Positions 22,564 through 34,205 of a stretch of DNA of 64,000 nucleotides are shown here, in pieces. The translations under genes and the position numbers were made by a program. The DNA comes from Riptortus pedestris. Taxonomy: Eukaryota > Arthropoda > Insecta > Hemiptera > Alydidae. The notes under the pieces are model-generated. The model was not told where the DNA came from and did no database searches. It was given only the letters and a program-made list of their open reading frames with translations. The stretch is from contig CM032228.1 of assembly GCA_019009955.1 (NCBI GenBank), positions 125,420,001 to 125,484,000 on the forward strand. The letters are read 5' to 3'. Position 1 is the first letter of the stretch, and every line of letters starts with the position of its first letter.

Positions 22564-22770
22564 TTAGTTACAAGTCTTAATTCGTATGGAATTTATTTTT
22601 TTGAGAATAATTCGGCAAATCTCCACTGTTTCATTCTGCTTGATGTGATAACCAATAGTGTGTATCATTTCTGCAGCTTCTGGAACAGACGGAAACTGTA
22701 CATTAAGATACTCCCAATTCATAAGAAAGTTTGCAGGGGTTTTTGAGTGGATATTTGTCAACGCATTCTC
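22564..22770 (-). CDS. Open frame, possible exon, product unknown
   Basis: The minus-strand frame reads NIHSKTPANFLMNWEYLNVQ, then FPSVPEAAEMIHTIGYHIKQ and NETVEICRIILKKINS before a stop. Composition is balanced and not repeat driven. The plus strand is also open here. No domain is recognised. It and the neighbouring frame could be two exons of one gene or remnants of one element. Confidence 0.2.
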   Translation of the reverse strand, partial: ENALTNIHSKTPANFLMNWEYLNVQFPSVPEAAEMIHTIGYHIKQNETVEICRIILKKINSIRIKTCN

Positions 22771-23435
22771 TTAGAGTCTAAGATTCAAAAGATCTTGGGT
22801 ATCCTCTGCGATATTTGTTTTAAGGAGCTAATTTTTTTTCCTTAAATGTTTTTTAATCAATTTGCCTGTTCTCTCCAATTTACAGGTTTCACGAGCCGCA
22901 TAAGTCTCTTCGTATCCTTTTTTAAATTAGTCCGCGATACAGAGCGAGTCAGGGTTATCACACACATGTTAAAATTATTGAAAATACACTTTCATGTTTC
23001 CTTCTTAAATTTTAATTTAAGACTAACATAGTTCTTAAAAAAATCCAAATATCATTTTATCGGCTGCCAGTGGTCTCTTAGCAGTAATGAGTAGGCATAT
23101 GTACTTGGAGCCTTCGCATGTGTTGTAGTTTGAAGAATGGAATAGTAAAATTTTACAATAGAGGCTTTTAAAGGAAATCGATGTTTCCTTTTACAAAATG
23201 TTCGGGAGCGAGAACTAATCTCAGTTATGTTCGACTATACTCTATACAATTATTAGTTTCCAGGGTATCTGGGTCCTCAACAGCACTATCATTGGCACAT
23301 CAAGAGTCAAATAAACAATCTTAATACAAGTAGAACTCCAAAATGAGTCTGTGTTTATGGAATGAATTGTAGGGTTGGAATGTTTTTGGAGAATAGAAAG
23401 GAATAGAATAATTATAAAATTATGTCTCCTTGTGG

Positions 23436-23440
<5 letters not shown>
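22771..23440. other. No gene seen
   Basis: AT-rich sequence with no recognised element. Confidence 0.6.
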
Positions 23441-23508
<68 letters not shown>

Positions 23509-23510
23509 GA
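23441..23510. repeat. (TA)n microsatellite
   Basis: About 35 TA units with one G interruption near 23497. The open frames across it are artefacts. Confidence 0.95.
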
Positions 23511-24212
23511 CCGAAATATCTAGATTCATTTGCTATTCCATTGAAGTGAAAATGTAGATTTTAATATATTGACTATTTTATATCTACTATTACTATTGCC
23601 CGTTAATGGTGGGTTGAAATAGAAGCTGTTTCCCGTCGATATATAAAGATTGGATTAACGAAACCAATAAATAATCCCATCCTTTTCATTACTTTGCTGA
23701 TCTTGTTGTAGCGTGAAGCATGGAATGGTTAATGGACGAGTATTGGTGAGTTTATTCATGTTTACGTGATGAAATAAATTGCGACCCCATCTAAGTATAA
23801 CGAAATAATCATCTTGGGTTTAGCAGCAAAAAATATTATAAAACTTTGCTGTTATACCAAAAATCATGACCGAAAGTAGATAGTTCTGTTGCTCATCTTA
23901 GACAAGTTGAAATAAAAACGTTTGGAAATATTAACATTACAATACCTTAGCACAAAATAGGCCCCCTTATTCATCAAATGTCGACAATCTTCGTTCTGTG
24001 GAATTTGATTGTAGTTTTACGAATGAAGTCTGGATCGGCCTGAATCAAGGAATTTATTATATATTGGAATTTATTATTATTTATTTAGTTTACAACGGCT
24101 ATTGTTACATGATTCTAGGTTTACCAAGTGAGATAAATACCAACCCTACACAATCTATGTGGCTTATCTGAGCCATGAAATAATGATATAAAATGAAATA
24201 AAATATCTAACT

Positions 24213-24660
24213 AATCACAGCACCAAATTCGATGAAGTGGTGCTGGCCAAGGTGGACCGATCCAAGAAAGACTGGTTCGAAGCCACAGAAATCGCGAAAT
24301 GCCCATACAACATCAACAGGGAGGATGGATACAGACTCAGGAAACTCTGGAAGCCCGTCATTCCACAGAGAACAGGGAAAAGAAACATAAACGACGGTAT
24401 AGCGGGTGAATGACCACCGGAAGAAGTATCCGTAGACACCTGGAGGGGACAACTCCGCCCAAGGAAACCGGACAAGGCCTACATATATACCTGAGGTGAA
24501 CACACACTCTTCAGTCTCAGAGATAGCCCTGAGGAAGCTAGAAGCATGTCTAGCGAAACGTTGGCAACTAAAATGCAGACACGGTCAATACCTGAAGACC
24601 TTAACAGTATTAATGACCAGGACCGTGGAAGTCTACGAGTTTTAAATAAAATATCGTTTC
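24213..24660 (+). pseudogene. Penelope-like element: GIY-YIG endonuclease C-terminus and 3' tail
   Basis: The plus strand reads FDEVVLAKVDRSKKDWFEAT and EIAKCPYNINREDGYRLRKL before WKPVI. This is the block that ends the GIY-YIG endonuclease of Penelope-like retroelements (EAxEIxKxPxNxNREDGYxLxxxWxPxI). The GIY-YIG core and the reverse transcriptase are missing upstream, so the copy is 5' truncated. Downstream stops follow (TGA after AGE), then the non-coding end with CCTGAGGAAGCTAGAAGC and AGCGAAACGTTGGCAAC. Minus-strand open frames over this region are shadows. Confidence 0.7.
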
Positions 24661-25567
24661 CCATATGACTCCATTATTACAAAATAACTGGTCAAAATTT
24701 TGTTCTGTCAATCACTCGTTTCAGATAACTAAGAGGTAGTTAACGGTTTCAAATTCCCCTTCAATATAATTTTTATTTTTGGAAAATTATAATCTAAACA
24801 TAATTTAGATTTTTCGATAAATCTAAAATTAACAGTAATAATGATAGACGTCCTGCTTCAAGTTTTAGATCCCTTTCTGTAGTAGCAATGCATAAATTGC
24901 TAGCATTAAACATATTCATATCATTGAACCACATACAAAAAAAAATTACTATTTCATTGAGGCATTTTGGTTTAACACTAATAGACTATATTTGAAAGGC
25001 AGTTAGAAAGTAAAAAAATTTAAATATATTAAAAAATTTTATAACTGATAAATATATTATATTATATTATTATAATTCATTCCTTATTTACATTTCTTAA
25101 ATGGGGCCAACATTAAAGAATGTACTGGATATTCGAATTTATTGGTGAGTATATCATTTTATTTCAAAGCCTGTAAGAGAAAGCAGTCTACCAAATAACA
25201 TATTGGCAATACTCAGTCCCTTAATGCGTGTACAACACATTAAATTCTATTAAAGCATTCTAACGAAACATTAATAAATTCTCATTGATTATTGAATTTC
25301 GAAATCAGAAACATATAATTCCATAATTCCAGTTGTCCCTTTGGTACAATGTTTGGGCTAGGGCGCCCCAGGTTATATAAGGAGTTGTTTCTGCACCTGA
25401 GAATATTACTTGAGAAAGATAATGTTTTATTGTATATATTTTGTATGAAACCCCAAATAAATAGTTATTGATTCTAATCAAAGTTTATAAGACAAATATT
25501 AAGATGTTTTTGTTAAACAAATATTGAAAAATATAAGTTATCTAAACTCCTCTCACATTATGAAAAC
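24661..25567. other. No gene seen
   Basis: AT-rich sequence with no recognised element. Confidence 0.6.
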
Positions 25568-25587
25568 CAAAGAGCGAGAGAGAGAGT

Positions 25588-25642
<55 letters not shown>

Positions 25643-25648
25643 GAGAGA
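25568..25648. repeat. (GA)n microsatellite
   Basis: About 40 GA units with two short interruptions. The minus-strand LSLSLS frame is an artefact. Confidence 0.95.
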
Positions 25649-27769
25649 GCATGTTAGTGGTAGTGAGAGGACAGTGTAGATACACTATGAGGCGTTGTTG
25701 ATCGGCGAGTTGGTCTCTATCCATCTCCCCTATCTTCAAGTTCAATACCACACCTACTCCATCTTAGCGAATTCTCTTTCCGTCCATTTCCTTTTATCTT
25801 CCAACCCATTCAACATTTTAATTGAGTTTTAAGCCTTCTTGTCACCTTAGGATTTTGTTATCTTCATAATCATGTCATTTCTGGTATTGTGTCATTTATT
25901 TACCATGTAATATGGATACATACCATTAAAATATTAAAAATTTCACGATTCTTTGATGTTTGTTACATTTTTGTGCAAATCACTGGGTTTAAACACGGAA
26001 ATGCCGTTTAAATTCAGGAACACCAAACAATAACCGCAATATATGGTTAAAAACGCCTGACAATATTTACTTCCCAACTCTTTCTTTCTCATGAATCTAT
26101 GTATTGGTGGACTTGAGGAAATTGGGACTGAAACGTTTAGATTTGGATAGTAATTTGGTTCGAAACTACCTGAAGGAAATATTTATTCTGTTCATAATTC
26201 AATAATAGTAAAACTCTATTTAATTTTGATCTAATAGGTTTGTTTTCCTTTTATTTGAGAATACAAAGAAATCGAACAAGGAGTCATTCATTTATTTTAA
26301 ATGGTTGTTGGCCTTGATGAGAAACTTAAATACTGCATGCATTAAAAGTCATGGCTCTTGAGGGATGCGAAGTATATTATCCTGACGTTTGGAAGTTCTA
26401 CATGGAAGGCTTACAAACACTAAAACCTTTTTTGTAAAGAAAAAACGGGGAGGAGGGGCAGAGCCTTGGAGTTTCTGCAGGAAGGTGAATAGAATAAGTC
26501 ATGTGGAAGACTCACGGTTCCAGGTATAGAAACTTCGGCTTTAAGAAAACAGAAACCCTAGATAATAAAACACTCCTTGAAAAATACGAATTCTGTTAAA
26601 ATTATGCCAGGCTCAAGAAGTAGCACTTCATCATTTTAATCAAAATATCTTAAGTAATTCTTACACAATTTTTAATTTAATTATTGCAATCATAATTTAT
26701 TTCTTTTCGTTTTTTTTTTCATAACTAACGCGATTCAAGGCGCCAAATAATCGTCCTAACTTTATGTGTAAAATTAATTTCCACATAAAATAAATTTATT
26801 TCTTTTCAAAAATCGTCACATTTTATTAAATAGTGGGTCCTTTTAAAGGATTTGAATAATAGCATATATATTTGCTCGTTACGAACGTTAAGTAATTCTG
26901 TCATTGTGTAGCGGAATATAATGTTTGGTGCTAATATGCGATTAAAAGATTATGTTTAATTATAATGTTGAGTGATCGATGTTGCAAGATATAGCACTTC
27001 ATGATAGGAAAGAGCCCATTTCTTTGGCTCTCCATTTTCTTGTTCGCATAAGGTGAATTAGTTCATTCTAACCTTCACCCAGATAATTCAATTTGAGAAT
27101 TTGCCAGAAGTATTCAATTCAAAACATTTATTTAAAATCACTATTCTCCACTTGTGGTATTAGGATTTCCTATGTCAAATCAGACGCCAATGTTAGATAA
27201 AATATTAATAAATGCATTACCACATTAGTAATCAGAACGTAATTTATTTATTTCAAGGTACTAAGCTAATCTGTCGTTTAACTACCTTTCAAAGAGCTTG
27301 TTGACGTAGATGGTTAAAACTATGGGACTATAACTACTTGGTGTGGTATAATCTTTATTTTATGTAGAGGAAATTCAACAAGCCACTTTACAAAATTCCA
27401 AGATGTTATAGCCAAAACCATTTTCTCTTGGAAAAATAATTTTCATTTATGACAGATAATATTTTACTTCTTGATTAGTTATTGGGTAAGTGGGTAATGC
27501 GAATTTCTGTTGTGCATTCAATGCCTTATGTCTTAGTTTAATATGTATATTAGTGGAACTCTTATATTGGGTGTCTTAATTTAATATGTTATTGTGGAAC
27601 CAGAGATTTTGTAAAACTACTACATGGTTAACAGAGGTGTTTGTGTGCGTGTGTAAATACATAAATAGTTTTGAATAGACCTAACTGTTTTGTCATCTTC
27701 TTGATAGTTCTTCATGTACATAAGAAGAAACCATGAAAATCGCATAACCATTAGAACCTCTACAGCTCT
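25649..27769. other. No gene seen
   Basis: AT-rich sequence. A G/A-rich patch at 26440-26470 is the only compositional change. No domain or known repeat is recognised. Confidence 0.6.
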
Positions 27770-27838
27770 TTTAAGTCGAAACGTCCTGTGTCCTAGATAG
27801 GACGCAGACGATGATGGCAAATTGCCTTCAGGTTCTCC
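27770..27838 (-). repeat. Possible retroelement 3' tail
   Basis: On the minus strand CCTGAAGGCAATTTGCCATC is followed by GACACAGGACGTTTCGACTT. The arrangement (CTGAAG, then a short palindromic GTCCTATCTAGGAC-like segment, then CGTTTCGAC) resembles Penelope-like 3' ends. The similarity is weak. Confidence 0.25.
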
Positions 27839-28084
27839 GTGAAACGCAAACAAAATTTTCAAGGAATAAACGAAATCTTAAAGAGGTTCACTGAGTGGTG
27901 TGCTAATAGTGAGTTAACTCTGAACAAAAAAAAAAAAAACAACAACAACAAAGTCTCTCCTACTTGGCATTCCAAAATTATTATAAAATGTAAACAGCCT
28001 GAAAATCCAATAAAATTCAATGACCAAATTATTGCAAGGAATGAAAAAAAAATGAGTACCTTCGGTCTAATATTTAATAGTTAA
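27839..28084 (+). pseudogene. Non-LTR reverse transcriptase thumb-region remnant
   Basis: The frame reads INEILKRFTEWCANSELTLN, then after a Lys/Asn-rich homopolymer stretch PIKFNDQIIAR and a phenylalanine-glycine end (FGLIFNS). This follows the order seen after the catalytic motif in many reverse transcriptases: a W-C helix, L-L-N-K-x-K, then P-I-x-F-N and a L-G-x-x-F-D-like block. The catalytic box itself is absent upstream. An A-rich slippage run near 27927 disturbs the alignment. Confidence 0.45.
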
Positions 28085-28761
28085 TCCGTTATGGCATGAA
28101 GAAGCAGCTTCGGTAGCTAATAAAATATGGAGATCCTTACATCCTCTAATAAAATATAAAACGTTTTTCAGCTTTGAAGTTTAGCAAAAACTTTTTTCTA
28201 GCGTAAATTTGCCACTCATTTGGTTCTGTGATTCGGTGTACATAGACATTACATCTACAAATGACATTAAAGTAATGAGATCATTTGTCAAGTACATATT
28301 TAATACTTAGAGAGATAAACACATTATTTCGTACATATAATCTATTGGATAGCACACTTTCTAGGCGCATAGGTGCCTTAATATATTGTGCCTCGCAAAG
28401 AAGATCTTGGAGTGCTGTGAAATATATTTGAAGAATTCACTCGTGTACAATGTGAAAGACTGGCAAATAATTACCAACTGGAAGTCTGCAGAACAAACGT
28501 ATATGTGCAGTCTTTCTCTGCTGTTGCTGCAGAGAGATAAAAGCTTTACCTGAAGAAATAAAAACATCATCATTCCGTAGGGCTTGCATTAATCATTTTA
28601 AAATGACCGAGATGTGGATATGACAAAACCATTTTTAAATATTAAGTAATTAGTAAATGTTATTTCTTTATCATATTTAGTGATAATTTGTAATCAGTAT
28701 ATTTTTTAGCATGTATTTCTGTTGTCTGTAAGAGAGGAGCACTGGTCCTAACACAAAAAAG
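28085..28761. other. No gene seen
   Basis: AT-rich sequence with no recognised element. Confidence 0.6.
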
Positions 28762-29394
28762 TCCGTCACGCAGGGGCTGCGTTAACTAAGCAGATTTCCC
28801 ACTTGCGTCATGTATTTGCATTTTATCTCATGACGTAAAAGTTCAATGAGAACAATATTTGTTATTTAGGCTTCAAATAAAGTTCTTCATATTCTAACAG
28901 CATATTGTTGATTTGACATAAGCAGGAGTGGGGGTTTACTGAAGGACGAGAACTAAAAAGTGCAAATATCTCCGTTAATATTCAAGATAGAGAATAAATG
29001 TATAGAACAATATTTATAGTAAACTTAATTTGCAATAAGATTGGTAAGATTGGATATTGGAGATATTTCGAATTTTCGAAAATCCTCCCCTCTAAACCCC
29101 CCTCCCCCCTCCCACTGGTCCGATTTCAGCCATTAACGAACTAGATCTGTCTATTTGTATAAAACGTTTAAATATCGTATATATATATTTAGTCGTTTTA
29201 TGTAAAAAGAAAGATCAAGTTCGTTAACGGCTGAAATTGGACCAGTGGGAGGGGGGGATTAGAGGGGAGGATTTTCGAAAATTGTCCGATTTCAGCCATT
29301 AACGAACTAGATCTGTCTTTTTGTATAAAACGTTTAAATATCGAGTTTGGTAACGATCAAACAAAAATTGCGACCGCTAGAGCAGATACAACAG

Positions 29395-29430
<36 letters not shown>

Positions 29431-29552
29431 GAACGTACCTCATTGTCGTCATCTTCTGGGTAGGATCGATGGACATTTGAAGAACATTTTCGAAAATCGC
29501 GTCATGAGTACGACCTCAATAGCTGATTTCCCTTAAGGGAAATCTGCTAAAA
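28762..29552 (+). mobile_element. Helentron-like repeat, copy C, with both termini
   Basis: It starts AAAAAAG TCCGTCACGCAGGGGCTGCG, then TTAACTAAGCAGATTTCCCA, and ends GATTTCCCTTAAGGGAAATC followed by TGCTAAAA. The terminal 20-mer is a perfect palindrome and the AGCAGATTTCCC near the 5' end is the inverse of GGGAAATCTGCT at the 3' end. A (TA)n array lies at 29399-29424. The central part contains an inverted duplication (29085-29281). No coding capacity is seen. Confidence 0.8.
29085..29281. repeat. Inverted duplication inside Helentron-like copy C
   Basis: CCACTGGTCCGATTTCAGCC and AACGAACTAGATCTGTC on the left are repeated in reverse complement as GACCAGTGGGAGGGG-flanked sequence at 29217-29275, around a short TA run near 29180. 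The forward module then resumes at 29281. Confidence 0.75.
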
Positions 29553-29560
29553 GCATCTAT

Positions 29561-29568
<8 letters not shown>

Positions 29569-29643
<75 letters not shown>
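29569..29643. repeat. Compound (CT)n(AT)n microsatellite
   Basis: About 15 CT units run directly into about 22 AT units, 17 bp after the end of copy C. Confidence 0.95.
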
Positions 29644-29649
<6 letters not shown>

Positions 29650-29849
29650 CTAGCAATCTTTCAGTTGTTGAATCACAAATAATTTTTCCATCATGATTGG
29701 CATCTATTATTTAATAAAAATTACGATTGAATTAATTGACGGAGTTTGACGAGCTTACAACATTATATCCCTTTTCACAATAATAAAGAAAAAAAATATG
29801 TATTTATGCATATATATGTTTGCGTATGCAAGTATTATTTATTCCATGC

Positions 29850-30027
29850 ATACCTGATGAAGATACCACTAGTTTATGCCTGCCCTCTATCAAATATAGA
29901 AGCTCTTGCTAATAATATTCTTAATGGAATTCATAATCCAGTTTTATGTGGACGTAAAGCAGCTAATAGCAATTTATTACCGGAAGAAAACCGTAAAAGC
30001 TTACTTATCATTAATTTAGAAGATTAA
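29850..30027 (+). CDS. Orphan open frame, possible terminal exon or element remnant
   Basis: The distal part of a 93-codon frame reads PLVYACPLSNIEALANNILN, then GIHNPVLCGRKAANSNLLPE and ENRKSLLIINLED before TAA. Composition is protein-like (charged, few runs) with A/T-ending codons throughout, unlike the low-complexity beginning of the frame. No start codon or family can be assigned. Confidence 0.25.
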
Positions 30028-30366
30028 TTCTTTTTGTTGTTGTAAAAAATTCGTTTTTTTTTTTAATATCTTTTATATAAAACGGCCAAAAAGTTCATTT
30101 TTTGCAATGACTACAGACGTAAGCTAGTCATTGATAGCTTTGTAGGAAGGAATCGTGGCGCCTCGTTTACTTTTAAATACACCATAAACGTCTGTGTTGT
30201 CTTCATGGAAAAGTCCTGCACAAAAAGAATCTTATCTTCCACTAATTCCATAAACTCCATTGGCTACCGATATAAGTTAATAATTTGCATCGGTCTTACC
30301 TAAAAACACAACAGAAAAACAAAAAAAAAACTTTTTATAATTGGAAAACAAGGAGCCTTTCATTCG

Positions 30367-30368
<2 letters not shown>

Positions 30369-30450
<82 letters not shown>
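30369..30450. repeat. (TA)n microsatellite
   Basis: About 41 TA units, directly followed by diverged Helentron-like sequence. Confidence 0.95.
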
Positions 30451-30452
<2 letters not shown>

Positions 30453-30800
30453 CGCTCTAGCAGCCACAATTTATTTTTATACCGAACTCCGCATTTAAAC
30501 GTTTCAAGAAAAACTATAGGTTAAGTTCACTAACGACTGAAGTTTGGAGGAGTGAGGGTCATAGGGAAGTGGTAGAATAAAATTAAAATTTGTGAGTCGT
30601 ATCGAAACATTTATGTTACCAATCTTTTTTATGATGTAGTATTCTGCAATTCTTATTGTACATTTTTTTCTAGCTCAAAGGTTAACAGAGTTAGTGTTTT
30701 TCTGTTTTTATCCATAAATAATACACAACTCTCATTTTAACAATATGCTTTTGATAAGGTTCCTGGTATAGGTTTGAAATAAGTAGAGCCTCAATGGAGT
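30451..30800 (-). repeat. Diverged Helentron-like copy, interior only
   Basis: After the TA array comes AACGCTCTAGCAGCCACAAT, then CCGAACTCCGCATTTAAACG and CACTAACGACTGAAG. This is the same order as AACGCTCTAGCAGTCGCAAT...AATCGTTTTATG...GTTCGTTAATGGCTGAAATC at 53.7-53.8 kb. The terminal sequences are not found. Confidence 0.55.
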
Positions 30801-31075
30801 AATGAATCAAGACAAATGTATTAAAGTAATTTGCCTTCTACGTTTACAGCATATTGAATATGGATTCATGTTCGCAACACAAGAAACACTGAAATTACAA
30901 AAAAAAAAACAAAAAAAAACTTGTGTTATAATTAAATTAACGATGTATGCCTTTTTATAGAAAATGTCAATTTTTCACACTTTATTTTTATGCAGCTATT
31001 CCTGAGCTAAAACTGTATTCTCTATGCTAAAATATAAAATGTTACAATACCGTGAATATTAATAAAGCCCTAATC

Positions 31076-31339
31076 TTAAAAGTGTAATAAATGTCTTATT
31101 ATATATAGTAATAAGTCATTTATGTTAGTATAAAGCTCTGGAGTATGTATGTTTGAATAAGGGGAAGGAACTGCCGGTGGAGACTGCTGAGTTCCCTCTG
31201 GCTGATTGCTGGCAACTTTAAAACGACGATAATTGTAATGGTACCCAACGGCTAACAATATTTGGTAATCATCTCCTACAATTGTAATCGTAATAAGATT
31301 CTTATCTTTTTCATAGACTTCATTAGCGTTGAGAAAGTG
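31076..31339 (-). CDS. Candidate terminal exon, product unknown
   Basis: The minus-strand frame is open for 88 codons up to the stop at 31076. It begins right after an acceptor-like tract: a TACTGAC branch-point-like site, a T-rich run, then AAG. It reads FLNANEVYEKDKNLITITIV, GDDYQILLAVGYHYNYRRFK, VASNQPEGTQQSPPAVPSPY and SNIHTPELYTNIND. The Pro/Ser-rich tail resembles a cytoplasmic or linker region. An AATAAA signal lies about 90 bp downstream (30986-30981). No similar repeat is found in the window. I do not recognise the protein. Confidence 0.35.
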   Translation of the reverse strand, partial: HFLNANEVYEKDKNLITITIVGDDYQILLAVGYHYNYRRFKVASNQPEGTQQSPPAVPSPYSNIHTPELYTNINDLLLYIIRHLLHF

Positions 31340-33892
31340 CTTAAAAATATGTCAGTACACCCAAGAACTTTCTATAATGCAAAATGTGAGCTAAAAAGTC
31401 ACTTTTATCCATTCTAGCCTTACTGTTATTTTTTTAAAGGACGTTTGAAAATTACCCTTTCTGTTCCGTATACTTTCAAAGAGAACCCATTTCATTGCTT
31501 TATCTATGGCACTTCTTTTTCCACTTTCTTTTGTGAATACGTTTTCCGTTGAATGATATTTCCATTCTACTTAGTAAATATTCTCGCTTTACAATTTTTA
31601 CTGAACAAGTTTTAGGCTGATTTCAAATGGCAACTAGAATTAGAATAAGAAAACGAAAAAAAAAAAAGTTTGGCGATATCTTGAGGAAGAAAAAATTGTT
31701 TTACTCAGAGGGACTGCTCGAGACAGAATAGAAATATAGAAACGGTTTATTAGAAGGCGCAAAATTGAATCTGCAAGAAATGTAGAAAGAAGAGGAGCCT
31801 CTCACTGATAATATCCTTTGCCGCCAGTCAGTCGTGCCAATTGAAGGGGCTGAGCTGTGACGTCATTGTCTTTATTACACTTTATAATAAGCTAGGCTTT
31901 ATCAGGTTGGTAGTTGCCCCTTCCCAGCTGTTTCAAAGCTGAAATACCCACTGCCCAGTATATGCTGATGAACAAGCTAAATTAGTGTTCTACTAATCTC
32001 GGTAATAATTAAATACTAGTTTAATTATGCATTCAGAGAATTACTAACCAAATACCTTTAATGGGACCAATCGATCAAAGCTAATTATAATTTATATACT
32101 CTTAACAAAGGTTTCATAAAATTTTGATTTTGACTGGAAACGTTTAATAAATGTTGTAATATTTTTTTTTAATCATGCTAGTCGTATATGAATAACATCA
32201 TAGCTGCTAGTCCAGTAGTCACCCAGATTATGATAGAGATTCTAAATGGATTGAGAAATAAGAACATGAATTTACTTACACTAAATTTAATTCGTGCTTA
32301 GTAATAATATTAATTGTTCTTGTTTAAAATTACGCTTAGAACAAATAAAATAGTCAAATACTGTTAATGAACGGAGATTCGCCTGATTCAGAGAAATAAC
32401 CTACTCATATGCTTATCTTTACCACTCGAAAAGTTGTGATTACCACTCTCACTCCATGATCATAGAACAGGTTTCCTTTTCAGGAAGAGGTTTCCTTTTT
32501 GATAATAATTGTTTTCTTTTACAATATATATATATATATATAAACTAACTTTTATACAACACAAGTACTTATTTGTCATGGGACGACGAACTCCTGTTTC
32601 TACCTTTCGGATTGACGACCAAACTGTTTCTATGGCTTTAAAACGGAACAAATCTACCAACATTTACTATACAACTGTCGACTACAGTCAAAACAAAGAC
32701 AAACTTTCCAGACTGAAGTTGAATAACATTGGGAAAATGGCCTGTTGAGGAAGAACAATTATTTTACTTTGTGTGGTAAGGCACTAAATAAATTTACAGA
32801 AGAAATTTGTAAATTACTGGGAAACTTGAGAGCATATTATAAATAAGAAATATTTTGTTATTTATTTTCTATAATTTACATGTTTATTTTATTTTTTTTA
32901 AGTGCCATTTATTTTATTTTCTAATAGTTATTAAAATATCGAAATTATTTTAACAAGTTTTATATACTTATATTAAATTTAACAATTACATGTTTTTTAC
33001 AGGTATTGTACGGTACATTAGACAATAAACTACCTTTTCGTAGGGTGACTTTGAGAAGGAAATAAATATGTATATAAATGTATGTACATATACTTATGTT
33101 GGTATATACTCGTATTTTTTAGGAATTCTGTAAGTTACCTCAATTAAAAAATCGTCGTCAGATTAATTATGAAATCTTTTAAACGAGAGTTAGAAAAGTG
33201 AAAAAAAGTTCTATTTAAAAGAAAGATTATATATTCTCGTGATATAAAGTTTTTAAACTAGAAAATTATTTTTATTGAAGAATACCATCAGGCTAAATGG
33301 TCTTAAGTAATGCAGAAGGAAAACCAACTCAGTTACCTGGAGAGGAATGAGATAGTATAAATTTTTAAACTAATTTAAGTTATAATTAGTTTAAGATTCA
33401 CATTATTTTTTATATTCAACATAAGCTAAAAAGTTTAAGTTTAGATTTATCTCATCATCATTCACGTTGCGTCGAGAGGCTTATGAAACTGGATGGCCTA
33501 CTTTGTTTCTTAATATCAGATAGAGGCTCGTTTGGAGGGCAACGGCGTCTCCCATCTACAAACCATTCCTATTATCTAAGAAAATTCTGGTGAGTCCGTT
33601 ACCAATTTTCTATATGAATTGATACGTACCATCTATAATAAATTTCTGTATAAATAAATAATTTACCTTTATAACCACATATACTTTTAAAAAAAATAAT
33701 GTTATAAATAATTTATTAACTTAGTAATTGATCATACAGATGTCAGAATTATAAGATAGCTTGCTTGAGGTTTGGAATGACATTTTGCCTCTTTTGTGAA
33801 CTACTAAGTAAATTTATTCTGTACAATTTATTACGAGAGACAGGCAAAGGTCAGTCATGGGAAGGTGAGCCTCAAATATAAAAATTTAAAAT
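31340..33892. other. No firm gene; mixed AT-rich DNA
   Basis: A perfect TGACGTCA palindrome lies at about 31858-31865 in a less AT-rich patch (31780-31960). The plus frame at 32509-32748 contains RRTPVSTFRIDDQTVSMALK, which is protein-like, but the minus strand is open too and nothing is recognised. A short TA array is at 32524-32541. Confidence 0.4.
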
Positions 33893-34118
33893 ATATCCGT
33901 TATTATAAATCGGATCAAAAAAATATACAAAACCAATCTTATTGCAAATTTAAATACCTAATACATTTAATTTAATGCAATTTTTGTAATATACATATTT
34001 GCTCTATCATGAATATTAACCGAGACATTTGGATATTTTAGTGATGAGACCCACTTATATTCTTTTCAAATTTACAATAAGCAGATATATCAGTACAACT
34101 TTATTCTAATCTTAAATA
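33893..34118 (-). repeat. Helentron-like internal fragment
   Basis: CCGTTATTATAAATCGGATC, CCAATCTTATTGCAAATTTAA and CATGAATATTAACCGAGACA match the module at 53.89-54.01 kb in the same orientation. Neither terminus is present. Confidence 0.65.
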
Positions 34119-34124
34119 CTAAAC

Positions 34125-34205
34125 TAGCTCACGCCAGCAAGGGGGCTACGCCCCCTTGACCCCCTTCACAAAGCGATGCCTTCGGGATCGCCGTAAATCG
34201 ATTTG
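34125..34205. repeat. GC-rich hairpin segment
   Basis: AAACTAGCTCACGCC leads into AAGGGGGCTACGCCCCCTTG, a near-perfect hairpin, and then GCGATGCCTTCGGGATCGCC, a second one. The AAACTAGCT start recalls repeat Z (50776), but the rest differs. Confidence 0.4.

Noticed and set aside
24207..24503. Two overlapping minus-strand frames of 98 and 86 codons
   Set aside because: They are antisense to the Penelope-like coding remnant, which carries a recognisable motif on the plus strand.
25542..25751. Leu/Ser repeat protein on the minus strand
   Set aside because: It is the translation of a (GA)n microsatellite.
29569..29643. CRISPR-like or regulatory repeat
   Set aside because: It is a simple compound CT/AT microsatellite with no spacers.
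31858..31865. TGACGTCA as a CRE-type promoter element
   Set aside because: One 8-bp palindrome with no transcription start context is not enough. The same TGACGTCA or TGACGTCAT text also occurs by chance near 37080 and 43423.
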